Under the pieces are notes generated by a model. It was given only the letters and a program-made list of their open reading frames with translations, had not been told where the DNA came from and did not search any database. Below, one piece after another: positions 15,863 to 26,047 of a stretch of 38,666 nucleotides of DNA. How positions within the stretch are numbered: position 1 is the stretch's first letter; each line of letters begins with the position of its first letter. Position numbers and translations under genes: made by a program. The DNA is from an uncultured Clostridia bacterium (GTDB taxonomy: Bacteria; Bacillota; Clostridia; Oscillospirales; Ruminococcaceae), in assembly GCA_938014915.1 (NCBI GenBank), contig CALLQQ010000070.1, forward strand, positions 1 to 38,666. The letters run 5' to 3'.

Positions 15863-17917
15863 CTATTCTTTCTTGCCTTCATCTAAATCTATATCTTGCG
15901 GATTCTCGTTGCTGAGTTCGTCCTCGTGCTCCTTTGCCTCCTGCTTGAATTCATCATCGGTAATTTCATCAAGTTCGCCCTTCATGAGCTTCTCGAAATC
16001 AACACCGTCGATTTTTTCATGTGTAAGCAAATATTCAGCAACAACTATGAGAGTTTCTCTATTTTTAGAGAGAATTTCTTTCGCCGTTTCATATGCATCC
16101 TCAACAATTTCACGAATTTCCGCATCAATTTCAGCTGCAACATTCTCTGAATAATTCCTATTCTGTGAGAAATCCTTACCTAGGAATACTTCATTTGAAT
16201 CTTGCCCGTATACAATTGGACCTAGCTTATCGCTGAATCCATATCGTGTAACCATATTCCTTGCAATACTCGTTGCTCGCTCAATATCATTCGACGCACC
16301 AGTCGATATATCATCAAGCATTAGTTTCTCCGCAACACGTCCGCCAAGCAGAACGACAATTTGCTCCTGCATTTCTTTCTTACTACGATAGCTGATATCG
16401 TGTTCGGGGAGCGACATTGTAAATCCGCCCGCCATGCCACGTGGTATAATCGAAATCTGATGAACTTTATCCTGCGTTTCACAGAAATACGTTGTGATGG
16501 CGTGACCAGCCTCATGATAAGCGGTTAGCTTCTTTTCCTTGTCCGATACAACTTTAGATTTCTTCTCCGGACCTGCGACAACTTTAATTGTCGCTTCTTC
16601 CATATCCGCATTTGTGATTGCCTTGCGGTTATTTTTAGCTGCTGAAAGTGCCGCCTCGTTAACTAGATTTTCAAGATCTGCACCAGTAAATCCTGCCGAT
16701 GTTCTGGCAATAACCTTTAAATCGACATCGGGCGCAAGGGGCTTGCCTTTAGTATGAACAAGGAGAATTTCTTCCCTGCCCTTAATATCGGGGTGCCCGA
16801 CAAAAATCTGCCTATCGAATCGCCCTGGACGCAGTAGCGCCGGGTCAAGAATATCTCTGCGGTTCGTGGCGGCAATTACGATAATGCCTTCATTACCTGA
16901 GAATCCATCCATCTCAACTAGTAATTGGTTGAGTGTTTGTTCCCTCTCGTCATGCCCGCCGCCGAGTCCAGCTCCTCTATGACGTCCAACTGCGTCAATC
17001 TCATCAATGAAGATTATTGATGGTGAGTTCTTTTTCGCTTGCTCAAATAAATCCCTAACCCTCGATGCACCGACACCGACGAACATCTCTACAAAGTCGG
17101 ATCCGCTAATTGAGAAGAATGGTGCCTTAGCTTCACCAGCGACAGCTTTCGCCAATAAGGTTTTACCAGTACCGGGCGGTCCAAGAAGAAGGACGCCTTT
17201 AGGAATTCTTGCACCTAATTCATTATATTTCTTAGGATTTTTGAGGAAATCGACAATTTCACTCAATTCCTCTTTTTCTTCCTTTGCACCTGCTACATCA
17301 TCAAAAGTTTTCTTCGATCCTGTTTGCGGTTGCGTCTTAACATTCGCCTTGCCGAATTGCGACATCTTGCCCCCGCCGCCTGCCTGACGCATCATAAACA
17401 TGAAGAAACCGATCATTACTGCGATTAAAATGAATGATGGTAAAAAGCTAGCAATCCATGACTTTTTATTGTCAACCTTTTTATAATCAATCACTACATA
17501 ATCATCGGAATTGCCGAGTTGATTATCAACATTTTCATTATATCTTACACGATATCCCTCAATATCATTTAGAAATAGCGATACATTAGGGACATTGTAT
17601 GTTATCTTCTTCCATTCTCTGTTGTTTTCATTGTCCTCTGCATTAGGATCTTTAAGTGAATAATATACTTCGCCACTTTTTTTATAATTATTAGCCTCAT
17701 CTTTATTAAAGTCTTTGGAGTATATTTCTAATTTGCCAGTTCCTAAATCAAAATTATATTCCTTGACCTCTAACTTATCAAATTTAACCATGATGTCTGA
17801 GTATTTAGGCGGTGGCTGTTCCTCATCTAACAGCATAAATAGAAAATAAACACTTAAAATTGCTGCGGCTGCAATCGCCACATACATTAATATATTCTTG
17901 CTTCTTTTAGGTACCAT
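15863..17917 (-). CDS. ftsH: ATP-dependent zinc metalloprotease FtsH
   Basis: Membrane-anchored AAA+ protease that degrades misfolded membrane proteins and regulatory proteins. The 684-residue product has a membrane helix at about 9-26, an extracytoplasmic domain, a second helix at about 152-175 (FILIAVMIGFFMFMM), then the AAA domain. The domain has Walker A GPPGTGKTLLAKA, Walker B SIIFIDEIDAVG and the second region of homology DPALLRPGRFDRQI. The protease domain has the zinc motif HEAGHA. The last ~35 residues are strongly acidic. The ATG at 17917 follows AGGAG by 8 nt. It is the last gene of the rnj operon, 53 nt after hpt. Confidence 0.98.
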   Translation of the reverse strand: MVPKRSKNILMYVAIAAAAILSVYFLFMLLDEEQPPPKYSDIMVKFDKLEVKEYNFDLGTGKLEIYSKDFNKDEANNYKKSGEVYYSLKDPNAEDNENNREWKKITYNVPNVSLFLNDIEGYRVRYNENVDNQLGNSDDYVVIDYKKVDNKKSWIASFLPSFILIAVMIGFFMFMMRQAGGGGKMSQFGKANVKTQPQTGSKKTFDDVAGAKEEKEELSEIVDFLKNPKKYNELGARIPKGVLLLGPPGTGKTLLAKAVAGEAKAPFFSISGSDFVEMFVGVGASRVRDLFEQAKKNSPSIIFIDEIDAVGRHRGAGLGGGHDEREQTLNQLLVEMDGFSGNEGIIVIAATNRRDILDPALLRPGRFDRQIFVGHPDIKGREEILLVHTKGKPLAPDVDLKVIARTSAGFTGADLENLVNEAALSAAKNNRKAITNADMEEATIKVVAGPEKKSKVVSDKEKKLTAYHEAGHAITTYFCETQDKVHQISIIPRGMAGGFTMSLPEHDISYRSKKEMQEQIVVLLGGRVAEKLMLDDISTGASNDIERATSIARNMVTRYGFSDKLGPIVYGQDSNEVFLGKDFSQNRNYSENVAAEIDAEIREIVEDAYETAKEILSKNRETLIVVAEYLLTHEKIDGVDFEKLMKGELDEITDDEFKQEAKEHEDELSNENPQDIDLDEGKKE

Positions 17918-17970
17918 TCATTCAGCTCCTTTACTTTTCGGACTGCACTAATGTCCATTTTTATATAATA

Positions 17971-18510
17971 CTATTCATATATACAAGGCTTGACTACCCC
18001 GACATAGGGTAAATTCCTGTAAATCTCATCGCAATCTAATCCGTACCCTACAACGAATGCGTCGGGAATATCGACACCTTTATAATGTGCATATACATTC
18101 GCCTGTCTTCGCTCCGGCTTATCTAGGAATGTGCAAATCTTAATAGAATTCGGATTCCTAGCTGATAAAATCTCTGTAATATAAGATAGCGTAAGTCCAC
18201 TGTCGAGGATATCCTCAACAATAAGAACATCACGCCCCTCAATCTTAATATCAAGATCCTTTATTATTTTAACAACTCCGGATGTTTTTACACCGCTACC
18301 ATAGCTTGAAACGCACATGAAGTCAATTTCACATGGTATTTTAATTTCCCTCATTAAATCCGCCATAAAAACAATGGATCCTTTTAGCACGCTAACTAGA
18401 AGAAGATTTTTTCCCTTATAATCCTCACTAATTTGCTTGCCGAGTCTTTTATTTATTTCCTTTATTTCCTCTTCAGTAATTAAAACTTTTTCGATATCGT
18501 TATTCATCAT
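17971..18510 (-). CDS. hpt: hypoxanthine phosphoribosyltransferase
   Basis: Salvages hypoxanthine and guanine to IMP and GMP with PRPP. The 179-residue product has the PRPP-binding motif VLIVEDILDSGLTLSYI, the flexible-loop region SSYGSGVKTSG, and the C-terminal DAFVVGYGLDCDEIYRNLPY that binds the purine. Its ATG overlaps the tilS stop as ATGA, suggesting coupled translation. The order tilS-hpt-ftsH is conserved widely in Firmicutes, which supports the assignment. Confidence 0.97.
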   Translation of the reverse strand: MMNNDIEKVLITEEEIKEINKRLGKQISEDYKGKNLLLVSVLKGSIVFMADLMREIKIPCEIDFMCVSSYGSGVKTSGVVKIIKDLDIKIEGRDVLIVEDILDSGLTLSYITEILSARNPNSIKICTFLDKPERRQANVYAHYKGVDIPDAFVVGYGLDCDEIYRNLPYVGVVKPCIYE

Positions 18511-19976
18511 ATTCTCCCATGTTGTATTGTGTTATCTATATAAAACGCAAGAATATGCGCCGTGTTGCTATCCGGCTCAACCCTCTCAGCTATGCCGAAT
18601 CCCTCTAAATATACAACACCCAGCGCATCAGCAATTATAAGTCTTTTATCTCTCTCTTTAATCGGCACATCGCCGAATAGTTTCTTAACCCTATGTGTGA
18701 CACCTCTCCCAACAAGCCTTATTCTATCGCCATTTCTGCGGTTTCTAATAACTACTGTACCAGTTATTTTATCATAATCAAGGTAAGAGAATGATAAATT
18801 TTTATTAATTTTTTCAAATTGCTCCCAGTCTTCACTTTTGATTAGCTTGAAATGTATTTTATTCCCATGAGGGAGCTCGGTTTCACCTAACTTCAATGGC
18901 AATTCAAAATCCTGATTAACTCCCCTCTTTGTTTCCTTTATTATGCTAATATTGCCACTCGATACTACTGCATAGTAATCACTCTTCACCGACAATTTTG
19001 CCCTGTCGGCGGATAACATATTGCGAATCATTGACACTCTATCGTATGACGGCTCAATATCGTATTCCGACAACAACATTATAATGCAACGGTTGATGAT
19101 GCTAGGCGGTTCGGTCATTAAAGCTTTTATCTCAAGACCACCCGACTTAGTTTTAGCTTTATTATATGCAATTTGTGCCATAGAATTCAGTAAATTCGCA
19201 TCCTCGGTAACCGATATTGTCATTTTGCTAATTGAATTCTCCAGTGATGGATTTATTTCTTTTAAAACGCTAACTACCTCATGCCTAATAAGGTTCCTCC
19301 TATATGAAGTGTCGAAATTGCTTTTATCTGTGATAAACTTTACACCTTTATTATTAAGATAATTCTCGACCTCATCCCTCGACCAGTTAATGAGTGGGCG
19401 AATCAGCTCGCCCTTATAAAGTGAGCTATCAATATTGAAAATTTCATCATTCCCCGATAGTAGCAGATTATGCTTGCGTACATTTCTTTCAAGCAATGCT
19501 TGCTCCTCAGTAAATGAAAATTCTCGCCTGGGCGGTATACCGCATAATCCATCAAGCCCCGTTCCCCTAGCGATATTATGCAGGATTGTTTCAATATTGT
19601 CCGACGCAGTATGCGCAGTTGCAATTTTGCTGCCGATTTTACTAAAGCAGGCATATCGTGCAATTCTACCACATTCTTCGATGCCCATTTTCATATATGA
19701 AGATAGCGCCGCTATATCTAACGAAAACACATTGCATTTAAGTCCATGCTCCTTGCAAATTCGTCGGACAAACTCCTCATCTGAATCGGCGTCTTCACCA
19801 CGAAGATTATGATGAATGTGGCATACATCAAGATATAATCCATATTCATCACGCAATTCCAGCAGAATATGCAACATGGCGACGCTATCCGCGCCGCCCG
19901 ATAAAGCTATTGTGATTTTGTCGCCATAGGATAGCATCCCATAGCTTTCGACTGTCTTTTTAGTCGCTTCCAGCAT
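18507..19976 (-). CDS. tilS: tRNA(Ile)-lysidine synthetase
   Basis: Converts the wobble C34 of tRNA-Ile(CAU) to lysidine with ATP and lysine, needed for reading AUA; usually essential. The 489-residue product has the P-loop IALSGGADSVAML, the family segment HHNLRGEDADSDEEFV and the motif TAHTASDNIETIL, followed by the TilS middle and C-terminal domains (RNRRNGDRIRLVG and KKLFGDVPIKERD). The gene starts inside the end of dnaB (17-nt overlap), with GGAG about 9 nt before the ATG, and ends overlapping hpt. Confidence 0.96.
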   Translation of the reverse strand: MLEATKKTVESYGMLSYGDKITIALSGGADSVAMLHILLELRDEYGLYLDVCHIHHNLRGEDADSDEEFVRRICKEHGLKCNVFSLDIAALSSYMKMGIEECGRIARYACFSKIGSKIATAHTASDNIETILHNIARGTGLDGLCGIPPRREFSFTEEQALLERNVRKHNLLLSGNDEIFNIDSSLYKGELIRPLINWSRDEVENYLNNKGVKFITDKSNFDTSYRRNLIRHEVVSVLKEINPSLENSISKMTISVTEDANLLNSMAQIAYNKAKTKSGGLEIKALMTEPPSIINRCIIMLLSEYDIEPSYDRVSMIRNMLSADRAKLSVKSDYYAVVSSGNISIIKETKRGVNQDFELPLKLGETELPHGNKIHFKLIKSEDWEQFEKINKNLSFSYLDYDKITGTVVIRNRRNGDRIRLVGRGVTHRVKKLFGDVPIKERDKRLIIADALGVVYLEGFGIAERVEPDSNTAHILAFYIDNTIQHGRI

Positions 19977-21318
19977 CTCTATGCAGCTCCAAATTCATAA
20001 ATCTTGTATGTTGCCCGTCCCAACCTAGCTTGACACTTCCCGTTTCGCCGTGGCGATTCTTGCCAAGTATACATTCAGCAATGTTTGCTTCCTCAGTTTC
20101 CTTATTATATACGGCATCACGATATAAAAACATTACTATATCGGCGTCCTGCTCAATCGATCCAGAATCACGCAAATCCGATAGGACTGGGCGGTGATCC
20201 TGACGCATTTCCGGCGCTCTCGATAATTGCGATAATGTAATCACGGGAACATCAAGCTCCTTCGCCATTATCTTTAAATTCCTCGTCATTTCCGATATTT
20301 CAAGCACACGATTTTCAGTTCTTCTTCCAGAAGTCATCAATTGGAGGTAGTCAATCACTACTAGACCTAAATCTTTCATACGTCTTAATTTTGCCTTCAT
20401 TTGCGGTACTGTTATTGCCGCTGTATCGTCGATATATATCTGCATTCTAGATAGATTATCCGCAGCACTTGCAAGACGTACCCATTCATCAGCAGTAATT
20501 GTTCCCGTACGCAACGAATTGCTTGAAATTAATGCCTCCGACGATAACATTCTTGTTACAAGCTGCTCTTTTGACATCTCAAGTGAGAAAACTGCAACTT
20601 GCTTATCGTACTTCCTCGCTACATTCGTAACAAGATTCATGGCAAAACTTGTTTTACCCATTCCCGGTCTTGCCGCTAGCAGGATTAAATCCGATTTGTT
20701 TAGCCCGGACATTACAACGTCTAATAGGGAAAATCCCGTTCTTAACCCTTGATATTTTTCCTTATCCTCACTGCTCAATTTATGTAAATGGTCGTATGTT
20801 TCAACGATTATTTCATTAATTCTCGTGAGTCCGTCGGATTCCTTACCTTTGCGAATATCGTAAATCCTTTGCTCTGCTAAATCAAGTAGTGTCCTAGCAT
20901 CTTCTTCGCCCTCGTTGGCAGTTTTCATAATATCGGTTGCCGCATTAATTAAAGAGCGTAAATAAAATTTCTCCTCTACAATTTTGCAATAATGTTCAGT
21001 ATTAGCGGTCGATGGCACCTGCTGCATTAAAGTAACAAGATACATCTTTGCATCTTCGCTAGATGGGAATACCTTATCCCTTATAGCCTCATTGAGCACC
21101 GTAACGACGTCAACGGGGGAACCAGCCGTAAACATACGAATAAGTATGGTAAAAAGCTCCCTATGTTCCTGCCGATAGAAACATTCGGGACTTAGATATT
21201 CCATTACCGTCGTCATGCAAGATGGCTCAATTAAAATCGCCCCAAGCACGGATTGCTCGGCTTCAAGACTATATGGTAGATCGCCAATAGCTAGATCCAG
21301 TGTGTCGATTTGCGGCAC
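19960..21318 (-). CDS. dnaB: replicative DNA helicase
   Basis: Hexameric replicative helicase. The 452-residue product has the N-terminal DnaB domain beginning PYSLEAEQSVLGAILIE and the RecA-like C-terminal domain with Walker A AARPGMGKTSFAMN, Walker B LVVIDYLQLM, and the conserved TLSQLSRAPEMR and DLRDSGSIEQDADIV. The start is GTG at 21318 with GGGAG upstream. It follows rplI by 38 nt and overlaps tilS by 17 nt. The rplI-dnaB adjacency is ancient and common in Firmicutes. Confidence 0.97.
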   Translation of the reverse strand: MPQIDTLDLAIGDLPYSLEAEQSVLGAILIEPSCMTTVMEYLSPECFYRQEHRELFTILIRMFTAGSPVDVVTVLNEAIRDKVFPSSEDAKMYLVTLMQQVPSTANTEHYCKIVEEKFYLRSLINAATDIMKTANEGEEDARTLLDLAEQRIYDIRKGKESDGLTRINEIIVETYDHLHKLSSEDKEKYQGLRTGFSLLDVVMSGLNKSDLILLAARPGMGKTSFAMNLVTNVARKYDKQVAVFSLEMSKEQLVTRMLSSEALISSNSLRTGTITADEWVRLASAADNLSRMQIYIDDTAAITVPQMKAKLRRMKDLGLVVIDYLQLMTSGRRTENRVLEISEMTRNLKIMAKELDVPVITLSQLSRAPEMRQDHRPVLSDLRDSGSIEQDADIVMFLYRDAVYNKETEEANIAECILGKNRHGETGSVKLGWDGQHTRFMNLELHRDAGSD

Positions 21319-21356
21319 GATAATTCTCCCCTTTAGTTAGATAGATGGTGTGATTG

Positions 21357-21806
21357 CTACTGCTGCTCCGTTACATTGACATATAACTTCGTTGTTATTC
21401 CAGCGAATAATTTCGCCTGAACTTCATATGTTCCAAATGCCTTAATATCCTCACTCAGCGTTAATTTCTTTCTATCTACTTTTACTTTTAGTTGCTCCTC
21501 AATTAAGCTTGCTACCTCTTTACTTGTGACGGATCCGAATAACTTTCCGCCCTCGCCCGCTTTAGCATATGCGGTCACAGTTTTACCCTTTAGCACATTT
21601 GCGATGTCGGTTGCCTCTTTGCGCTGCAAATCAATCTTGCGCTGCTGAGCCTCTTTTTTCCCTTTCAGCTCATTTAGATTCGCTGTATCGGCAACGGCTG
21701 CGAGCCCTCTCTTGAGTAGGAAGTTCTTAGCATATCCGTCGGCAACATCTACAACATCGCCTTTTTTACCCGATCCTTTTACATCTTTTAATAAAATAAC
21801 TTTCAT
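21357..21806 (-). CDS. rplI: 50S ribosomal protein L9
   Basis: Large-subunit protein that binds near the L1 stalk. The 149-residue product starts MKVILLKDVKGSGKKGDVV and has the N-terminal signature DGYAKNFLLKRGLA, a long central helix (about 40-75), and the C-terminal domain with GKLFGSVTSKEVA. Length and both domains are standard. GGAGTGG precedes the ATG. It lies 15 nt after gdpP, in the conserved gdpP-rplI-dnaB order. Confidence 0.98.
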   Translation of the reverse strand: MKVILLKDVKGSGKKGDVVDVADGYAKNFLLKRGLAAVADTANLNELKGKKEAQQRKIDLQRKEATDIANVLKGKTVTAYAKAGEGGKLFGSVTSKEVASLIEEQLKVKVDRKKLTLSEDIKAFGTYEVQAKLFAGITTKLYVNVTEQQ

Positions 21807-21821
21807 TTATACCACTCCATT

Positions 21822-23789
21822 TCAGTTGTCATAATATTCGTCTATCGCTTCAAGCAAAGATTGCCTAGCACTTTCTATATTAACATCTTGTAGCTGCGCA
21901 CCCGCCATTGTAAGATGTCCGCCGCCGCCAAGTTTCTCCATAATAACTTGCACATTGATTTTCCCCATTGAACGGGCGGAAATATGCGCCGTGTTGTCGG
22001 CTTCATATAGCACGAATGATGCCTGCACTCCGCTAATTCCAAGCAATTCATCGGCAGCCTGTGGTGCAACAATCTGCAAATCTTCCGATGTAAAATCGCT
22101 GCTTGCAATGGCGCATTTTCGATAAATTTCCGACGAGGCGACAAGCCGTGTCTTTCTCTGATATGAGTCTATCGAATTTGAAAATAGCGCTCTAACGGCA
22201 ACAGTATCGGCACCAATTTTTCTTAGGAACGCCGCAGCCTCAAATGTTCTAACGCCCGTTTTCATTACAAAATTCTTTGTATCAAGTGTGATTCCAGCAA
22301 GCAATGCCTCCGCCTCAATTGGGGATAATTTCGCATTGTCGCCAAAATACTGAATAAGTTCCGTTACCATTTCGCTCGCTGACGATGCATACGGCTCATG
22401 GTGGAATATTACAGCCTTGTCAATGTGATTTACCATCTTGCGGTGATGGTCGATTACAACGACACGTTCGCAAATATTATAAAGATGCTCACTCTCTAGG
22501 AAGTCCGGATTATGTGTATCTACGATTATAAGCAGCGTATCACGTGTGACAAGTTCCGCCGCCGCATGTGGGGGTAGGAATATATCTGCGCCGTCATTTT
22601 CTTCGATTCTTTTTATAAGTGTTGTTGCTAGATTCTTTGCAATATCAACTGCTATGTAGGCTTCCTTCCCCATATTTCTCGCCACTCTTACAAGCCCAAT
22701 TGCGGATCCTAGGGAATCAAGGTCACCGAATCTATGCCCCATTATCAACACTCGGTCGCTTGCCTCCATCAATTCTGATAGGGCGGTTGCGATTATTCGT
22801 GTCTTAACTTTAGTTTGTTTTTCAATTCCTTGTGAAATTCCACCATAGAATTCGAATCCATTTGCCGTCTTAACCGCCGCCTGATCCCCGCCCCTGCCCA
22901 GCGCCATATCGAGCGCCTGTTTAGCAAGCTGTTCACTTTCTACAAGGGTTTTTGCACCTTTTCCAACACCGATCGATAGTGTTGCGCCCATTCGATTATC
23001 AACCATTACGGCTCTAGCATCGTCAAGGATTTTAAATCTGCCTGCTATTAATTCATCTAAATGGCGCTCCTCGATAATAGCAATGAACCGATCCGATGAA
23101 ATCTTCCTGATTATGCCCGTTGTTTTGCCCATGAATTTCTCGAATACTTTTTCTATTTCGCCATAGACATATGCCTTTTCACTTTCACGAACATTCTTTA
23201 ATATTTCCTCATAATTATCTATTACAATTAGCACGACTGTTTGTTTTGATAGTTTGTGTTCAAGTGATAATGCGTTGTATTCCGTTACGTCAATGAAATA
23301 TATTATCGTTAATCCCTGCTCAATGCTTTTGTCCGTTTGCCTAGCATGGAGTATATAGCTTCTCCCATTGTAGTTAACCTCTGCCCCGCCACCAGCGATG
23401 AGTTTCTCCGTGCTTATATCGGTAATGATGTCTAGATCCATTCCATAAGCTTCAAGCATATCTAGAACATCCATGCGGCAGCTGTTGTTATACCATAGAA
23501 TTGTGCGGTCATCGTTAATAACTAATGCCGGTATAGGAAGATCGTATAAAGATTCCCTCTCTAGGAAGTTAATCTCCCTATCCATGCGAACGATATACCT
23601 GTGCATATTCAGCATTACAAAATGATATTTTATAATGATAGCAATTACAAGAATCGACACTATCGGCATTAAAATTATAAATAGTAGCCTATTTGTGAAA
23701 TAGGTCATCCCAGCCAGCGCTAGGCTGATCACCGCCAATGCATATATCGTTATCTTAAATAAAATATCTTTGTTGAAGATCCCTTTCAT
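21822..23789 (-). CDS. gdpP: cyclic-di-AMP phosphodiesterase GdpP
   Basis: Membrane enzyme that hydrolyses c-di-AMP to pApA, linking osmotic and cell-wall homeostasis. The 655-residue product has two N-terminal helices (about 10-55), a PAS-like region (about 85-150), a degenerate GGDEF domain in which SSDRF replaces GGDEF, as known for this family, and the DHH-DHHA1 module. Catalytic motifs are GHRFGDLDSLG, IIVDTHNP, VVVIDHHRKM and C-terminal GGGGHLTMAGAQ. It lies 22 nt after rnj and 15 nt before rplI. The ATG at 23789 follows a GGGGGG-rich site. Confidence 0.97.
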   Translation of the reverse strand: MKGIFNKDILFKITIYALAVISLALAGMTYFTNRLLFIILMPIVSILVIAIIIKYHFVMLNMHRYIVRMDREINFLERESLYDLPIPALVINDDRTILWYNNSCRMDVLDMLEAYGMDLDIITDISTEKLIAGGGAEVNYNGRSYILHARQTDKSIEQGLTIIYFIDVTEYNALSLEHKLSKQTVVLIVIDNYEEILKNVRESEKAYVYGEIEKVFEKFMGKTTGIIRKISSDRFIAIIEERHLDELIAGRFKILDDARAVMVDNRMGATLSIGVGKGAKTLVESEQLAKQALDMALGRGGDQAAVKTANGFEFYGGISQGIEKQTKVKTRIIATALSELMEASDRVLIMGHRFGDLDSLGSAIGLVRVARNMGKEAYIAVDIAKNLATTLIKRIEENDGADIFLPPHAAAELVTRDTLLIIVDTHNPDFLESEHLYNICERVVVIDHHRKMVNHIDKAVIFHHEPYASSASEMVTELIQYFGDNAKLSPIEAEALLAGITLDTKNFVMKTGVRTFEAAAFLRKIGADTVAVRALFSNSIDSYQRKTRLVASSEIYRKCAIASSDFTSEDLQIVAPQAADELLGISGVQASFVLYEADNTAHISARSMGKINVQVIMEKLGGGGHLTMAGAQLQDVNIESARQSLLEAIDEYYDN

Positions 23790-23811
23790 CTTACCCCCCT
23801 AAAGACGATGC

Positions 23812-25779
23812 TTAAATTTCCATAATTACTGGTAATATCATCGGTCTTCTCTTTGTCTTAGTGTATATGAATTCGGATAGCGACTCTCTCATTTTTTGTT
23901 TAATCAAGCCCCATTCACGAATATTCTTATCTGCACATTCATCAAGCACACGTCTTAGAACTTGACGTGCCTTCACCATTAATTCTTCGGACTCCCTCAC
24001 ATATACAAATCCTCTTGATACAATATCCGGCCCAGCGACAACTTTCCCCGTATTGTTATCCATTGTCGCAACAACAATTATAAGACCATCTTCAGCTAGA
24101 TGCTTGCGGTCACGGAGTACAATCGAACCAACATCGCCTACACCCAGCCCATCCACAAGAACACGTCCTGCAGGGACTTGATTTGTAACTTTCATCTCGA
24201 CACCGTCAATTTCAATCACTTGCCCGTTATCGCCTAGAAGAATATTCTCCTTGGGTATTCCCATCTCGGTTGCAAGTGTAGCATGTTTAATAAGATGCTT
24301 ATATTCACCATGAACAGGAATGAAGAATTTCGGTTTAGTTATAGATAGCATCAGTTTTAGCTCATCTTGGCAGGCATGTCCCGATACATGGACTTCATGC
24401 ATTGATTCGTATATTACATCTGCGCCTAACTTGAGCAACCCATTGACAACTCTACCGACGTATTTCTCATTACCCGGGATCGGCGTTGCGGAAATTATAA
24501 TCATATCCTCAGGTGTAATTGTAACTTGCCTATGATCATTCATCGCCATTCTTGTCAATGCCGACATCGGCTCGCCTTGACTGCCGGTTGTTACAATAAC
24601 AATTTGCTCCGGCGAATATCTTCCGACAGTTTTCATATCAATTAAAATGCCCTCGGGCACCTTTAGATATCCTAGTTCTATTGCCTTGCCAACGACGTTC
24701 ACCATGCTTCTTCCCGATACGGCAATTTTCCTACCGTGCATTACCGCCATATCAACCATCTGTTGCACTCTATGAATATTTGAGGAGAACGATGCAATTA
24801 TAATCCTCTTGCCCTCACCACGGCTAAATAAGCTTTTAAATGTTTCGCCTACCTTGCGTTCCGTCATAGATGTGCCGGCCCTCTCAGCATTTGTTGAATC
24901 CGACATCAATGCTAGTACGCCTTTATTTCCCAATTCGCCGAATCTAGCAAGGTCAATTACCCCGCCCTCAATCGGCGTGTAGTCAACTTTAAAGTCGCCC
25001 GTATGCACAATTACGCCAGCAGGTGTATGGAGCGCTAGCCCCATTGCATCGGGTATTGAATGGTTGACTCTAATGAATTCAACTGCCATGCAACCGAGTT
25101 TAACTATTTGACGTTGTGTCACAACATTTAATGTGGCATCCCTTAGTAGTCCGTGTTCTTTTAGTTTACCCTCTACTAGTCCTATTGTCAATTTTGTTCC
25201 ATATATTGGTGCCTTAATGCTCTTTAAGAAGTATGGCAATCCGCCAATATGGTCTTCATGCCCATGTGTTAATACGATACCCCTGAGCTTATGTTTGTTG
25301 CGCTCTACATATGTGTAGTCAGGTATTACTAGGTCGACGCCGAGCATCTCAGGATCGGGGAATGCAAGTCCGCAATCGACGATTATCATATCATTCCCAC
25401 ATTCAAAGCAGGTTAGATTCTTCCCTACTTCATTGAGTCCGCCTAGCGGTATTATTCGTATTGGTGTCTTTCTCTTTTGATTTGTCATATCTTTTTTCCT
25501 CTGATTATTTCTTTGTTTGTTTTGCTTTTTAAGCGTTATTGGTCTTGCCTTCTTCGGTGTTTGCGATCCGTCGGCTTTTTGCTTGTGCTGATTCTGCCCC
25601 GTAATTTGCATTTTCTTCTTATTAGTATTTCTACCCTGCTTGCTACGATTAGTTACTGGTTGGTTTCTTTCTTTAGTGGATACTTTGTTCCCACCCTTAT
25701 TAGCTGTCTGCTGCTTGTTCTGTGATTTCCCTCTAATCTTCTCGTTTGAATTGTTTTTCTGTGGTTGTTTTATTGACAC
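23812..25779 (-). CDS. rnj: ribonuclease J with a long basic N-terminal tail
   Basis: Metallo-beta-lactamase/beta-CASP ribonuclease with 5'-3' exonuclease and endonuclease activity, central to mRNA decay and rRNA maturation in Firmicutes. The 655-residue product has the metal motif LTHGHEDHIGG (residues 172-177 for HGHEDH), the beta-CASP region with SFSSNIHRVQQMVD and HEVHVSGHACQDEL, and FFIPVHGEYKHL. Residues 1-104 are an unusual Lys/Gln/Asn-rich, probably disordered extension. The start is GTG at 25779, with CGAGGG upstream; an internal ATG at codon 98 could give a tail-less form. It is the first gene of a seven-gene operon with a structured leader. I cannot decide J1 versus J2. Confidence 0.94.
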   Translation of the reverse strand: MSIKQPQKNNSNEKIRGKSQNKQQTANKGGNKVSTKERNQPVTNRSKQGRNTNKKKMQITGQNQHKQKADGSQTPKKARPITLKKQNKQRNNQRKKDMTNQKRKTPIRIIPLGGLNEVGKNLTCFECGNDMIIVDCGLAFPDPEMLGVDLVIPDYTYVERNKHKLRGIVLTHGHEDHIGGLPYFLKSIKAPIYGTKLTIGLVEGKLKEHGLLRDATLNVVTQRQIVKLGCMAVEFIRVNHSIPDAMGLALHTPAGVIVHTGDFKVDYTPIEGGVIDLARFGELGNKGVLALMSDSTNAERAGTSMTERKVGETFKSLFSRGEGKRIIIASFSSNIHRVQQMVDMAVMHGRKIAVSGRSMVNVVGKAIELGYLKVPEGILIDMKTVGRYSPEQIVIVTTGSQGEPMSALTRMAMNDHRQVTITPEDMIIISATPIPGNEKYVGRVVNGLLKLGADVIYESMHEVHVSGHACQDELKLMLSITKPKFFIPVHGEYKHLIKHATLATEMGIPKENILLGDNGQVIEIDGVEMKVTNQVPAGRVLVDGLGVGDVGSIVLRDRKHLAEDGLIIVVATMDNNTGKVVAGPDIVSRGFVYVRESEELMVKARQVLRRVLDECADKNIREWGLIKQKMRESLSEFIYTKTKRRPMILPVIMEI

Positions 25780-26041
25780 TATTTTCCCTCGTTTCTAAAA
25801 TTAAAGCCGTATTTTTCCGATATTAAGGTATAAAATCCTAAACCCTCTTTAAATTCCGAACAAAATCACCGAAGGATAATTATCGGAAAAGAAGGTTCCA
25901 CTGCACATGATCTTTAATCTATCATCATGCGCCCCTACCGCTTTATGTATATTAACCGAACAATATAGCCTAAAATATCTATGTTACTGCAATGGTAGGA
26001 GGATTCCCTCCCACCATAACAGCAAAATTCCGAACACATAT
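25780..26041 (-). ncRNA. structured 5' leader of the rnj operon
   Basis: About 260 nt between the predicted transcription start (near 26041) and the rnj GTG. It can form two hairpins on the minus strand. Hairpin 1 (25992-26017) pairs ATGGTGGGAGG with CCTCCTACCAT around a 4-nt loop. Hairpin 2 (25903-25932) pairs GCGCATGAT with ATCATGTGC around 12 nt. Each stem holds one G-U wobble that would be an A-C mismatch in a plus-strand RNA. The motif TGTTCGG recurs three times: as TGTTCGGAATTT at 25851-25862 and 26025-26036, and as TGTTCGGT at 25955-25962. No known riboswitch class is recognised. Confidence 0.5.
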
Positions 26042-26047
26042 ACTACT

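Noticed and set aside
23100..23180. Loss of GGDEF residues in GdpP as sign of decay
   Set aside because: A degenerate GGDEF is a defining trait of GdpP proteins, while the DHH-DHHA1 catalytic set is intact.
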